The notes beneath the pieces are model-generated. The model had not been told where the DNA came from. It ran no database searches and worked only from the letters and a program-made list of their open reading frames with translations. The translations under genes and the position numbers were made by a program. From assembly GCA_963682025.1 (NCBI GenBank), contig OY821517.1:21514482-21578481 (forward strand): a stretch of DNA of 64,000 nucleotides. The letters are read 5' to 3'. This DNA comes from Cordilura impudica. Its lineage: Eukaryota; Arthropoda; Insecta; Diptera; Scathophagidae. Position 1 is the stretch's first letter; each line of letters starts with the position of its first letter. Shown here piece by piece: positions 11,401 through 20,907 of this stretch.

Positions 11401-12102
11401 ATAACGGAATGCATAAGATCTATTGACGTACGGGCAATCCCAAGCCCCGGAGACGTGAAAATATTTTCGGACAGTCTAGCGGCTATCAGGGCGATATCCT
11501 CGGATAAAACTAGATCAAGGACTGTCCTCAGATGTAAGGAAGAAATTGCAAACTTCACTACAAGAGGCAGACTTGAAATCATTTGGATCCCAGGACACAG
11601 TGGTATAATGGGAAACGAGATTGCAGATGAACTGGCCAGGAAGGGTTCTTTCCTGGAGGGTGTCAATTTGGAAAACCCAATACCCTTCCAGGCTCTCAAA
11701 TTGAAACTATCGGAGTGGGCAACTAATTCACATACTTCAATTTGGGAGGAAACTGACGTGGGTAAGGCTACGAAGATACTATGGGGCTCTCCAAACACTT
11801 CGAAGACTAAGGAAATCCTTAGTCTAAATAGAAAGGAACTGAGTAGGATTATTGGCATCCTCACTGGACACTCTGAACTGAGGGCTCATCTATACCGTAT
11901 AGGACGGGCAGAATCGGCCACATGCAGAGCTTGTGGAGAGGATGACGAGACCCTAGAACACTACCTTTGTTATTGTCCTGCATTTGCCGGAACAAGGCTC
12001 AGAAATTTATCCAACGAAATCATACCAGGCCTCGCGGCTCTTAGGGGGATACGCTGGAAAGCACTCAGGAGATTTGCTATTGAGACCGAACTCCTAAGTT
12101 AA
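8437..12102 (+). CDS. LINE ORF2 polyprotein: endonuclease, reverse transcriptase, RNase H
   Basis: 1221 residues, uninterrupted. Residues 1-220 are an APE-type endonuclease: QEPW near 35, GCDANSHHIAWGSS near 130, and HSFSDHR near 207. The reverse transcriptase spans roughly 470-770: PKAYRPISLTS, FIDIEGAFNNV near 592, GTPQGGILSP near 648 and the active site YADDVAI near 681. RNase H spans about 945-1085, with its acidic set in TDGSS (948), the QAE motif, SDSLAA and GHSGIMGNEIADELA. A C-terminal CxxC...H...C motif (CRACGEDDETLEHYLCYC) lies near 1162. It would nick target DNA and copy element RNA by target-primed reverse transcription. The start overlaps the ORF1 stop (ATGA), which suggests translation by termination-reinitiation. 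Confidence 0.92.
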   Translation: MIMLMQINLHRSKTATQTLMEKLQKGKLHVVLVQEPWTVNDKVTGLNDPNYQIFYAHTGTRPRTCIICHKNLNYLFSPDLSTADATVLQHGSQPMLLASVYLPSDSPTPPPTSELEEMVKTARITGKEILIGCDANSHHIAWGSSNCNQRGDALLEFLNENYLFTLNVGNTATFVNKLREEVLDISICSKNLVDDIQDWHVSSEHSFSDHRYILFKLTHPPPEPIKFRNKAKTDWPKFRRNLQARLTTPRTDLRYVEEVDEEVDKITRSLIESFKECCPLRERRSPRDKPWLTGELINLGKDVRRLFNRARRKKHAIYWDDYHVKLRDYNKKIRIAKRNSWRHFCEQVDSVNDVSKIKKFLSKTHSQPETLVDRDGIRAESMEQSLRILMETHFLTEEYGPNRDPEIGTNVSRRTGTNVEQQTGPEGEQYEGPNEEQYREERYDRITENMVIRAIQSFAPFKAAGPDEIFPALLQESGDLISSSLAGIFSACLKLAYTPRAWQEAKVVFIPKPGKESYANPKAYRPISLTSFLLKTMERIVDNMVKSQIPNELLKFKQHAYLKGRSVETALHEVVHHIERSFDLKIFTLAIFIDIEGAFNNVSTNTLLHSLERFDIDRDIKAWISHMLGNRWISCEVGGIKIRDKVCCGTPQGGILSPLLWVTTINSLLRILTDKGFQPVCYADDVAILLRGKDPRNLCRRASDALEIAYDWAQPRGLNVNPEKTEICLFTRKTKIVEFDEPRFQGKTIRITQTVKYLGVILDKKLTWKDHIESKVAKAHRIWAICRRAISSKWGLDPRMTHWLYTSVVRPILTYASVVTWTSMNRKCYIKTFQKIQRLCCIGISGAIRTTSTRALETILSIHPIEIRIKYEAALAMLRLRVTGEYITDHMTRHQTILDQIPEFNKVDFSCDRIAEVSTNIPCSIRIPDRESWLNENFLRNLPGSHYCTDGSSLHGRTGIGFYDEDRSNGIHLRIPDHNSVLQAEVVAITECIRSIDVRAIPSPGDVKIFSDSLAAIRAISSDKTRSRTVLRCKEEIANFTTRGRLEIIWIPGHSGIMGNEIADELARKGSFLEGVNLENPIPFQALKLKLSEWATNSHTSIWEETDVGKATKILWGSPNTSKTKEILSLNRKELSRIIGILTGHSELRAHLYRIGRAESATCRACGEDDETLEHYLCYCPAFAGTRLRNLSNEIIPGLAALRGIRWKALRRFAIETELLS

Positions 12103-12225
12103 ATAAGGAGTAGATTAACGGATGAGCACGAGGATGTAGAGCGCACAACAAGCCGACTTTCTGGCTTAAGTGTATATCCGGGTAAAACGGATATGAGCTA
12201 TGTGTATACATGGCTCCTCTTTTTC

Positions 12226-12249
12226 AACCTAACCTAACCTAACCTAACC
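12226..12249 (+). repeat. (AACCT)n 3' terminal tract of the LINE
   Basis: Four full AACCT units followed by AACC, which merges with the target-site duplication. It replaces a poly(A) tail. The unit equals the C-rich strand of the arthropod TTAGG telomere repeat, though this may be coincidence. Confidence 0.8.
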
Positions 12250-12257
12250 AACACTCA

Positions 12258-13089
12258 GGGGATGCCCCCTACAAATGCAGTGCATTGTGTTGATTTCAGG
12301 AAAATAGGTTGCGGGAAGCAGGAAAGAGGGAGTAGTGTTTGTGGATACTTGACTTAAATTCTATTAGATTATAACAGTCAGGAAAGACCTCTGCGGGGAG
12401 TTTATTCCACATACGGCTAGTTCGACTGATAAACGAATTCTCTCTGTAATGCGTTGTGCGGTCAACTGGATAATAGACTACAAACGGATGTGATCTACTA
12501 GAGAAGCGGGTAGAGCGAACCGAAACTCGGGTACTTGGAATAAGTTCGCTAATCTCAGAAGAACATTTCCCATGGTAATATCTATAGAACAGTGCTATGC
12601 AACCAACATTCCGACAGTGTTCCAATGAGTCAATAGAATTCGATACCCTAATGTCATTGATGAGCTCCAGTAGCTCCAAAAGACACTTTAATGCTCCTGC
12701 CCATTTATGGGAGTTGTATTCCATTTTCGGTCGGATGTAAGTGTAAGTGGTAGATTTTAAGGAGATCGGAAGGAGTGAAGTAATTTTTACACGGTTTTAG
12801 AAAACCAGGACACTTGAATGCTTCTTTCGACACTTGAAGAACATGCTCGTTCCAACGAACATCACATTGAATTCTTATGCCTAGAACATCAAGAATATCC
12901 AATTCCTCAATACCTATACCACCCATACATACAGATGACATTGTTGATTCCGTGGCCCTATGGGTCAGCATACAGCATTCAGTCTTCAGCGCATTAAAAT
13001 CAACCCTATTCGCTTTACCCCACTCGGAGATTGTTAACAGTTCTTCATTGAGTATGTCATTCATTGTCTTCCTTCTGCCCCCAACCTCC
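12258..13089 (-). mobile_element. Older LINE, 3' part of reverse transcriptase ORF
   Basis: Two overlapping minus-strand frames (13097-12705 and 12724-12296) encode the C-terminal half of a non-LTR ORF2, with DILDVLGIRIQCDVRWNEH (thumb region) and a tail containing SFISRTSRMWNKLPAEVF. A frameshift separates them. The reverse transcriptase core of the same element is at 14130-14395, beyond a 1-kb insert. The 3' UTR probably ran on to the T-run at 6627-6636, the poly(A) tail in minus-strand sense, before the Loa LINE inserted. The clade is not certain. Confidence 0.75.
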
Positions 13090-14111
13090 GGGAGCAAAAG
13101 TTGTATTCATAATGAACTGGCTTGCCAGAGACGTGATACAATGGCTTATAACCTACCTCCAAGTGGTGCTACTGGGCAGCGCTAGGCAAAGCCAGTTAAT
13201 TCTGGTGATTATTCCTAGCGGCTAGAGGTTAAGGAAGAGAAATGTCTGCCAGTGCAATCCCACATGGGGGATAACTGGTAGTTACTAAATTGGCTAATTC
13301 GTAGCGAAGCCTTACCAAAAGGCGCTAAATTAGGTACTGCGGGGAGATCGAATTGCCCAAAAAGAGGACTCTTCGACTTCTTGCGGATACCAAGCGAGCC
13401 ATAGCACTCTAATCTGATAGCCGACTGGTGGATCGTGAAACATCCAACCAGATGAAAAGATTGTCACACCCCTTTAATATATGTGAGTCCAAGTTGAAAT
13501 GATGGTATTGTTGGACCACATTACGAACGTGGCACTAGAGGCTTTCGAATCTGACGTGCAGAAGAGATCGCTGTGTGTGACTAGTAGGGGTGGTTGTGGA
13601 GTGGAAGAGCTGGTATATGCGTTGGATGGGAATGCTGGTATATGCGTTGGTTGGTGGCATGAGTGGAAGATGAGTCGCAAGATGAATCGGATGCAAGAAT
13701 GTCGGATGTAGCATGAGTAGAAGTCTTTTTGACGATACAAGAGTGCGTGAAAATGGGTCAAAAAACAGTGCTATGGTAAGCAAGGTCAATGCAGAAGTCT
13801 TTGACGAATCTTTTACGATCTCATTGGGAACGGCCCCTCGGGGAGTTTCGCAGTGGCTTGTGGTGCCCGTATCGCGGGCAGATCACAGATCGATGTGGAG
13901 GTGCATCCACCCAGGTGTTGCTAGCTCTAAAGCAAAAGGGTTTTAGATAGGCTCGACACAATAACAAAGTGTAGAGTGATGCCGTGAACATCACTCCACC
14001 TTGTAACCGTCTTATGGCGGGGCGAAGGCAAGACGCATAGTATCTATCCAAGTGCTAAGACCACCGCGTGGTTAAGTCAACATGATAGGAACGCACGTAA
14101 AACTCAAGAGA
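13090..14111. mobile_element. Unidentified ~1.02-kb insert flanked by an 18-bp direct repeat
   Basis: CTTCTGCCCCCAACCTCC occurs at 13072-13089 and 14112-14129, and the older LINE reads in frame across the site once the insert and one repeat are removed. The insert is less AT-rich than its surroundings, has no poly(A) tail or inverted ends and no recognisable protein. It contains a short internal duplication (GGTATATGCGTTGG near 13611 and 13637). The long direct repeat suggests target-primed retrotransposition, but I cannot name the family. Confidence 0.6.
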
Positions 14112-14129
14112 CTTCTGCCCCCAACCTCC

Positions 14130-14395
14130 AAGAGGCTTGGCCTACAATAAAAGGGAAATGAATGACAAATGCTGCTGTCATCTGCGAAAGAGTGAATACA
14201 ATTAAAATTTGACCAAGAAGGTCGTTCAGAAAGATAAGGAAAAGAGAAGGAGAAAGAACGAAACCTTGGGGTAGCCCTGAATTAAGCTGAAACTCATTAG
14301 ATGAGACCCCATCAATAATAACACATATTGTTCGGTCTCTGAGAAAACTCGATATAAATCGAGAGCAGTCATTACCGACCCCAAAACTTTAATTC
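14130..14395 (-). mobile_element. Older LINE, reverse transcriptase core
   Basis: The minus strand encodes SSFLRDRTICVIIDGVSSNE, then GLPQGFVLSPSLFLIFLNDL and IHSFADDSS, which are reverse transcriptase motifs including the ADD active site. It leads directly into the LLEVGGR segment that is repeated at 13072-13089 across the insert. The 5' boundary is near 14395, so the endonuclease is missing. Confidence 0.75.
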
Positions 14396-14949
14396 ATGGA
14401 TTTTGGGCATTTTAAACTCTGCCACCCATTATTTTATAGTTGCAGATGAAGGAGTAGAGCAGAATCTAGCTAATCTATAATATTGGTGGAACTGAGACCT
14501 TTCAAATGGAAGTATTGGATAACATAATAATGGCCAAAATTTTTCGTGTTTTCAAATTCACTGAAATCGTTTACTTTTGATGATTAAAAAATGACTAAAC
14601 AACATGGCAATTTGAAATGTAAAACATATGATTTACAAAGTTTCCACTTTTTACCGAAGTAATTTTTTGCAAACTACTACCGCCATCTATACATCAAGTA
14701 GGGTTGCTCTGGGATCACCCTGGTACATGTGTAATTCCATACAAAAATCTAATTAGTTTTATTTGATTTCCAAAACGGAAGAAATGGAGCGATGGAAGGA
14801 AATTTTGAGGGGTTTTAGAAATCGGGTTATATGGAAGGAATCAAAAATTTAAAAATGCAGCAAATTTAGTTGAAAGTGGAGCCAACAAGCAAGGGTGTTA
14901 ATTGTGTCGAATCTTAAATACCCTCCTTCTGTGTCCTAAAGTCAATATC
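14396..14949. other. Noncoding, with a short repeat block shared with 45960-46170
   Basis: The blocks around 14450-14475 (CAGAATCTAGCT) and 14690-14725 (CGCCATCTATAC, GGTTGCTCTGGG) recur at 45965-45980 and 46125-46160, suggesting an old dispersed repeat. No coding evidence. Confidence 0.4.
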
Positions 14950-15425
14950 TATAATATTATTAAGTAAGGCAATTTCTTATGACTGATGTTTTGTTCCACA
15001 GTTTTTCTACCGATTTTGATCAAGCGTATCTCATTTGAAAGGGATTTCTTTTTAGATGTCCACCAGATCTACAGATTTGCACCGTCTGAAAAAATTTTTT
15101 TTTGGAGTTATGCTCATATAAAATTGCTACTAACATATACATAAAATTATACAATGATACGTGTGTTTATTAAATTTGTTAATGTATTTGCAGAAAAAAA
15201 AAGTATTTGTTTTCTTCATTCACAATAATAATTGTGTTGAATTGATAAATAATTATGGATATAAACCAATAACGAAATCGATATTTAAAAGGTGTTGAAT
15301 TGTGAATTGGCTAAAATTGATTAGCATACCTTTAGGCTTTGTAAAATAATTTACTAAACGAAAAACAAAATTTCCTAGAATTTGTACTTGAATTTCAAGG
15401 GTTGGGATCTGCTAGTTATTACCAA
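14950..15425 (+). repeat. Repeat family C copy
   Basis: Shares ordered blocks with 44110-44420 and 44762-45127: GATGTTTTGTTC, AGATTTACAG-like, AAAATTATACAATG, GTGTTTATTAAATTTGTTAATG, GAATTGGCTAAAATTGATTAGCAT and TTTCCTAGAATTTG. Noncoding. Other copies are at 58760-59100 and 59402-62720 (split), both in reverse orientation. Confidence 0.65.
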
Positions 15426-18345
15426 TGGTAGGTATGATTACCATTTTAATACGGTTTCCGCTTCTTTACGTTTAAATTGTAATACCATTTTAAATTAAAT
15501 TTAAAACGTATTGTTTTTTTTAACCAGCATAGTCCTAATTTATATTTTAATTTTTTTTTTTATAAAAACATTAATGTTTTTTTTATAAAATTATTTAATT
15601 TCTATTTAAGAAATTACATTAATTTTTGTTAATCAAAAAATGCTTAAAATTTCTAGTCTTCGATTTTTTGCAAAACAAATACTTATCTTTAAATCATCGA
15701 AACAGATAAAGTGCATGCAAGAAAATTTTAATTAGGAAAATTGGATATATATTCAAATCAAAAAACTTATAATATGGAAATTTTTGTATAAGTTCAAATA
15801 AAGGGCCTCAAAGAAAAACTGATTGCGTCTAAAGTTATGTAAAAAAAATTAGATAAATCTGACTAAATTTTTACTATTATCAACATCTATAAGTAGCAAT
15901 TTATTTTGTTTTAAATAACTGAGAAATTGAAGAAAATGTACCAATTTATTATTATTTTTCTTTCGTATTGGCGATTTTCTGTGTGCCAATACTACCCAAA
16001 CTGGCATGACAGCTGAAGTATAACATAGTGCAACATTTTTGAGTGCAAACTCGGTGACTTCGTGTGTTATTGTCTCGTCAAACTAATGATATTGTGCGGC
16101 TTCATGGCATTTGTGTTGACTGCTAGGGCTAGTTCAAGCTTTATATGCACTTGCTACAACGCCATCTATGCAAAAAATTTTACATAGTTGATAAACTAAG
16201 ATTTCGAATTTTCGATGTAAAATACAGCTGGAAAATACGAAAAAAGCATTTTCCAATATTATAATTTTCTAAAGAATTATGAATTGTATAACAAAATGGT
16301 GAAAAAAGAAAAAAATAGTATTTTTCGCTTTTTGCCAATTTTTAGGTACTACAGTTTTTTCGTGTTAGTTTGTTTTACACTTTTCTCTCTCCTTAAGCTT
16401 CAGTTGTGCCCAAGAAAGGAAAACGAAATTCCAATTGAGTCCAGGAGAAAAATTGCACGTTCTTTGGAAAAATTAAGCTTTAGTCAAAATATACATGAGG
16501 CCATAAAATGCGAATAGCAGCTTAACTAGCAAAACACAAATGGAGTTTTTTCTGTTTCGATAATTACTTCGAAAACCGCAGTTTATGTGTGGCAATGTGT
16601 AAGGCAACAAGCGCAACGACCACAGTAATAATAACAACAACAAAAAGAATAACATAAAAAAAAAATCATATTTTTTCAAGGGGTCCTTTCCATTTTCATT
16701 GATATCGCGGAACATATTAAAATGGTTTTGATAATTTTAGATAACAACCTGCTCAGCATATCACTGAATCATTTTCACAAAAAAATTAGCAACCCAGCTA
16801 ATATATTGACCTCGAAATCGTCATTACCACAGACGGTTAAACAGACATCGTTTTAAAAACTTTGCTTGTGGTAACGATCAAGAATAGTATATATTTTATG
16901 GGGGTCCAATTTTTTATTTGTTATTATAACAAATGGAATGACAATTTTATATAATTATCCTCTTCAGTCTGCCCTCGCATCTAAAGCACCTCTAAACTGC
17001 TCCACAGATACATAACAATAAAACATAACGACTGGGTTATAAACAAAAAGCCTATTTATAGATTTTACTGCTCTTAACGATATACGATACGATACTGTCA
17101 CATGCATTCATAAAAATTGTTAACATGACAAATGAATATTTATTTCTGTTTATTCGTATCAGTAGCAAATATTTGTTTATTTTTGTATGTACTCGTAATA
17201 CAAGTATGAACCAATAATATCTTTATTGTTCATTTGTCTAAATGTATGACAACAATTCAATCATTTCAGTTTGTTTTATTATTTGCATTGTTTTTTTTTT
17301 TCTTTTTCTTTGTTTTTATTGCAAGACAATTGAAATTCTATTGAGTATCGCAAAGTGTTTTCAGTAGAATTTCTATTTATTGCTAATACAAAAGAAACCT
17401 GTCAAAATAAATATTAAGAAAATAAAAAGTCATATTGTTTGACATGAAAATGAAATTTAAAACTTTGTTTGTAATGTTTTTTTCCTGCAAGTTTTTGAGG
17501 TTAGACTAACGATGTTGCATGTATGAAACAAAATATGAAAAGTAAGTGAAATTGTTAAAAGGCATGCAAACTGCAATTTTCTTTTTTCAGTGAAACGATT
17601 AGGTACCTTAAAAAAGAAGGTGATTCAACAAATGATAGAGAATTTTACTTAATATTTACGTACGAGGTTTGAAACAGAACAATTCAAATTGAAGCATGGA
17701 TGGCCCTTTACTTTAAAGCTTTGCGTGAAAGTTAACAATCTCATTACACTGCTATTTTTAGTTTGAAGATACCAAATTCAAATCCATCAGAACAAAATTC
17801 TAAGATGTGACGTATCAAACAAAAAAAAAAAAAAAAACTATTGCGGAAATAGCCAAGAACATGGTGTTTTGTATTATTAAAAAATAATTAATTATCATAA
17901 CTTTGTTATATGTTCCACACCACTGGACAGCAGCTTGTCATTCCGTTGGTAAGGCTTCGAAAAATTTATTTGTGACCACAGAAATTATATGTATTCTGGA
18001 TTTGACTAACAACTCGAGTCGAGACAGCGATATCCGTCTGTTTCTTTCATAAAATACAGAATTTACCTGGATAATATTGTTTGTCATTGGTATTGAATTT
18101 GATGACTCTAGGCCCAAACTATATAAAAAATAAAATAAATAAAAAAAACTTTTTTCAGAAAAAAAAACTTTTTTCAGAAAAAAAAAATATTGTTCTATCA
18201 TTTCAAAATTATTCTCCGAATGTCATTACTTAAGAAATTTAATTGTAAAAAAATAAAAAAACAAAGGATGTTTTTTTTAGCTTACATAGAATTTACGAAA
18301 AGGCTGTCATACTGCACTCACTTTCCGATATTGAAGATCAGCATT
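15426..18345. other. Long AT-rich noncoding stretch
   Basis: Homopolymer-rich. The short ORFs at 16284-16517, 16473-16715 and 17938-18201 have low-complexity translations and no family resemblance. I see no gene, RNA or transposon end. Confidence 0.45.
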
Positions 18346-18349
18346 CTCC

Positions 18350-18640
18350 GGCAAATCATTATGAATAGATTCCCGCTTAAACAATGCTACCAAATTATCC
18401 AAATTTACGTTAACAATCAGTCATTCTCCCCAATAGATACAATAACACCATGTCAAAGGAATATTCGTACTGAAGAGCATATCGCTGCGTTAAACGAAAT
18501 GAGAAAGACGATCAAAATTTGTCGATTCTTTAGCGGTCGCAGGAATAGGTGCTCTGTCCTTCCACTATGTGTAAAATTTTGTACAAAGATCTTGGCATAT
18601 AACCGTATTAGCAACGACCATATATAATGAGGATGTGCAA
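18350..18640 (+). mobile_element. mariner-type transposase N-terminal remnant
   Basis: The plus strand reads RFPLKQCYQIIQIYVNNQ at 18367-18420, like the first helix-turn-helix of mariner/IS630 transposases, then RNIRTEEHIAALNE at 18451-18495, and in another frame CKILYKDLGI near 18570-18600, like the second helix-turn-helix. The frames differ and the catalytic domain is absent. It is a short decayed fragment with an internal deletion. Confidence 0.55.
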
Positions 18641-18892
18641 ACGGAATATTTGGAGCATGAAAACTGATAATGCAAGAGAGTACAACAAGCGTATCTAGAT
18701 GCCCCTGAAAATTTAAACGAAGGAGCGACCAAACGACCAAAAATTTACGATATTTAAAATTTATGTTATGCACACAAACACTCACTGTTTGCTTGTAGAA
18801 AAAAAGCTGATAAATAAATAAATGAAAAATTAAAATTTTATTGTATGTAAAAGAAATAGCTAACATAAAAATTTACGTTATCTTAAAAAAAA

Positions 18893-19431
18893 ACAAGTAA
18901 GAAAATTATAGTTGGTCTAGACCGACTATATGATACCCTATACCATGCCCTATCTCTTAGGCCCAACTAACTGGATATAGAAAATAAGCAAAAACCAAAT
19001 TTGAGTGGGATTTTTATTAATTTTTTTGGCTGCAGATATGAAAAAGTTCATATCGGATGCTATATCTATATGGGAACTGGGTCCAAAAATGGACCGATCC
19101 TGATCATGTTTGGTAAAGTCTCTTGTATTTTGCAAAAATATATATAAACAAAATCTGAGAAGAATCAGTGCAATATTTTTGTTTTTTAATAGATTTAAGT
19201 GAAGATCGGGAAGCAGCTCTATATGGGGGGCCAAAGGGATCATTTTTGGACTACTCATAAATGGACGTAATGAATGCATATAAAACCCAATGTAAGTAAG
19301 ATCTATATGAAATTTGGATCTTATGCCAATTTATGTCGATTTCATAGGGGTAATTTGTATGGGTGCTAGGTCTGAACAAAACAGCAGCACAAAGTCATTA
19401 TACCCAAACCACATAGTGGTATAGGGTATAA
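18893..19431 (+). repeat. Family A copy with internal deletion
   Basis: Starts with the palindromic GGTCTAGACC end and finishes with the CCACATAGTGG hairpin end. The middle block, including the microsatellite, is missing: the sequence jumps from the AGGTCTGAAC block to the AACAGCAGCAC block near 19372-19380. Confidence 0.75.
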
Positions 19432-19529
19432 AAATATCTCTTATTGAATTTATTTGGTGACCCTGAGAAGGGCCTATCGAATTTGATTTAATAATTTTGG
19501 TACAGTAGTTGACATTAAAAAATTATTTC

Positions 19530-19909
19530 ATTATACCCTATACCTCTGTGTGGTTTGGGTATAATGACTTTGTGCTGCTGTTTGTAACAACCAAAAATAT
19601 TTGACCTACACCCATCTTTAATTATACCGATCGAATCAGAATCACTTTCTGAGTTGATTTAACAATGTCCGTCCGTCCGTCCGTCCGTCCGTCTGTGTGT
19701 CCATGTAAACCTTGTAATCAAACTGCAGGTCGCAAATATGAATATATTTTGATGAAATTTGGTACATAAGCTTTTATCGGCCATGGGATGAACGCTATTG
19801 AAATTGGTGAGAATCGGTCCATGTTCAGACCTAGCCCCCATACAAATTACCCATATGAAATCGACATAAATTGCCATAAGATCCAAATTGTCATATAGAT
19901 CTTACTTAA
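19530..19909 (-). repeat. Family A copy interrupted by the gypsy element, left part
   Basis: Inverted relative to the copy at 18893-19431. Carries the terminal CCTCTGTGTGG hairpin, the GTCCGTCC microsatellite and the GAATCGGTCCATG block, then stops abruptly at the gypsy LTR. The remainder is at 27642-27905. Confidence 0.75.
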
Positions 19910-20600
19910 TGATAGTCTTATTATGATATTGTTACCGCAGGATAAAATAAAAGAAACATCAGTTTTGGTTTTGACGCTCCCAGAGCGAAGTTAGAACTTA
20001 ATTTTATTTTCAATTTTAATCTGCTTATATATTTACAAATGGGTATGAAATTGTATTGTGTAAGTGAGTGACTTTCTGAAAGTCACTCCATAAGTATTTT
20101 ACATGTTTATATTTCATATTCTCTCTCTTAAATTAGTTTTGCTTACTACTAATTTATATTATTGTACCAGGCGATCATGGATATTTGGGTGTGGTTCCTA
20201 GCTCTATAATTTGTCATTACTCATACATAAAGTACAACTCCAAACAACGAGTGGAATTTGTACTTGGTTAAAGTGCAGACCAATACGGTACACCAACAAG
20301 TGTATTGTATTCGGGTTGCATATGAAATCAAATCTAGTTGCTCTACATGTCAACCAACTCTATTCGATTTCAACGCTCTGTAAATTAACCCGCTCAGTCA
20401 AACAAACAAACGAACAAACTGAGTCATTTGCTATACGCGCTTGACCTTTCCCAAATACCAATTGGATATGTTTTACTTTACCCAATTCAGTCGCTAGTCG
20501 ATATACGTGTATGCATATGTAGGTCTGTTTGTTTACATGCTTTTGTTATTGGCACTTTATTCGTGCTGCTTACGTATGTGAATACGCCACGTATGCAACA
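19910..20600 (-). repeat. 3' LTR of the gypsy element
   Basis: 691 bp. In minus sense it starts TGTTGCATACG and ends GACTATCA, the TG...CA pattern of LTRs. I count seven single-base differences from the LTR at 26951-27641 and no length difference. ORFs within it are shadows. Confidence 0.9.
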
Positions 20601-20907
20601 CCGTTATCCTCAAGAAAAATCTTATAATTTTTGTTTACATAAAATATGGGATTTTTCTAACTAAATGTAAATATTCTGTAATTTGATTTTTTTTTTTTTG
20701 TAATACATTGTATTATATTTTTTTTTATATTTTAAACATATTTTTATTTATGATATTTTAATATATTTTTGTTTGTGACACTTTAAGATATTTATGTTTA
20801 CTTATTCATATTTCTTATGATATTAGTGGTTGCGTTGTTTACATTTATATACATATTTTGTTCTATAAGTTTTCTTATTGTATATTCTTATGAGTTTACA
20901 AAGTATT
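20601..20907 (-). other. 3' region of the gypsy element
   Basis: AT-rich region between the pol stop and the 3' LTR. There is no room for env. No clean polypurine tract is obvious next to the LTR; the best candidate is the short purine-rich GAGGATAACGG immediately before it in minus sense. Confidence 0.5.

Larger units (their letters stand above)
6658..12244 (+). mobile_element. Full-length LINE (Loa/I-type non-LTR retrotransposon)
   Basis: Flanked by the direct repeat AACCAACACTCA at 6646-6657 and 12246-12257, a target-site duplication. The order is a GC-rich 5' UTR (6658-6874), ORF1, ORF2 with endonuclease, reverse transcriptase and RNase H, a short 3' UTR and a terminal (AACCT)n tract. 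Both ORFs are uninterrupted, unlike every other LINE in this window. The gene order, the RNase H domain and the ORF1 domain fit the Loa branch of the I group. Clade assignment is inference from domain content. The insertion lies in the 3' UTR of an older minus-strand LINE, just beside that LINE's poly(A) tail. Confidence 0.9.

Noticed and set aside
16284..18201. Small ORFs at 16284, 16473 and 17938
   Set aside because: Low-complexity translations from AT-rich DNA, with no motif or neighbour support.
19659..19886. ORFs in family A copies (also 18950-19279, 42629-43263, 60886-62386)
   Set aside because: They run through hairpins and the microsatellite and change frame between copies.
20211..20664. 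ORFs inside the LTR, repeated at 27252-27681
   Set aside because: They are identical because the LTRs are; composition is noncoding and no family is recognised.
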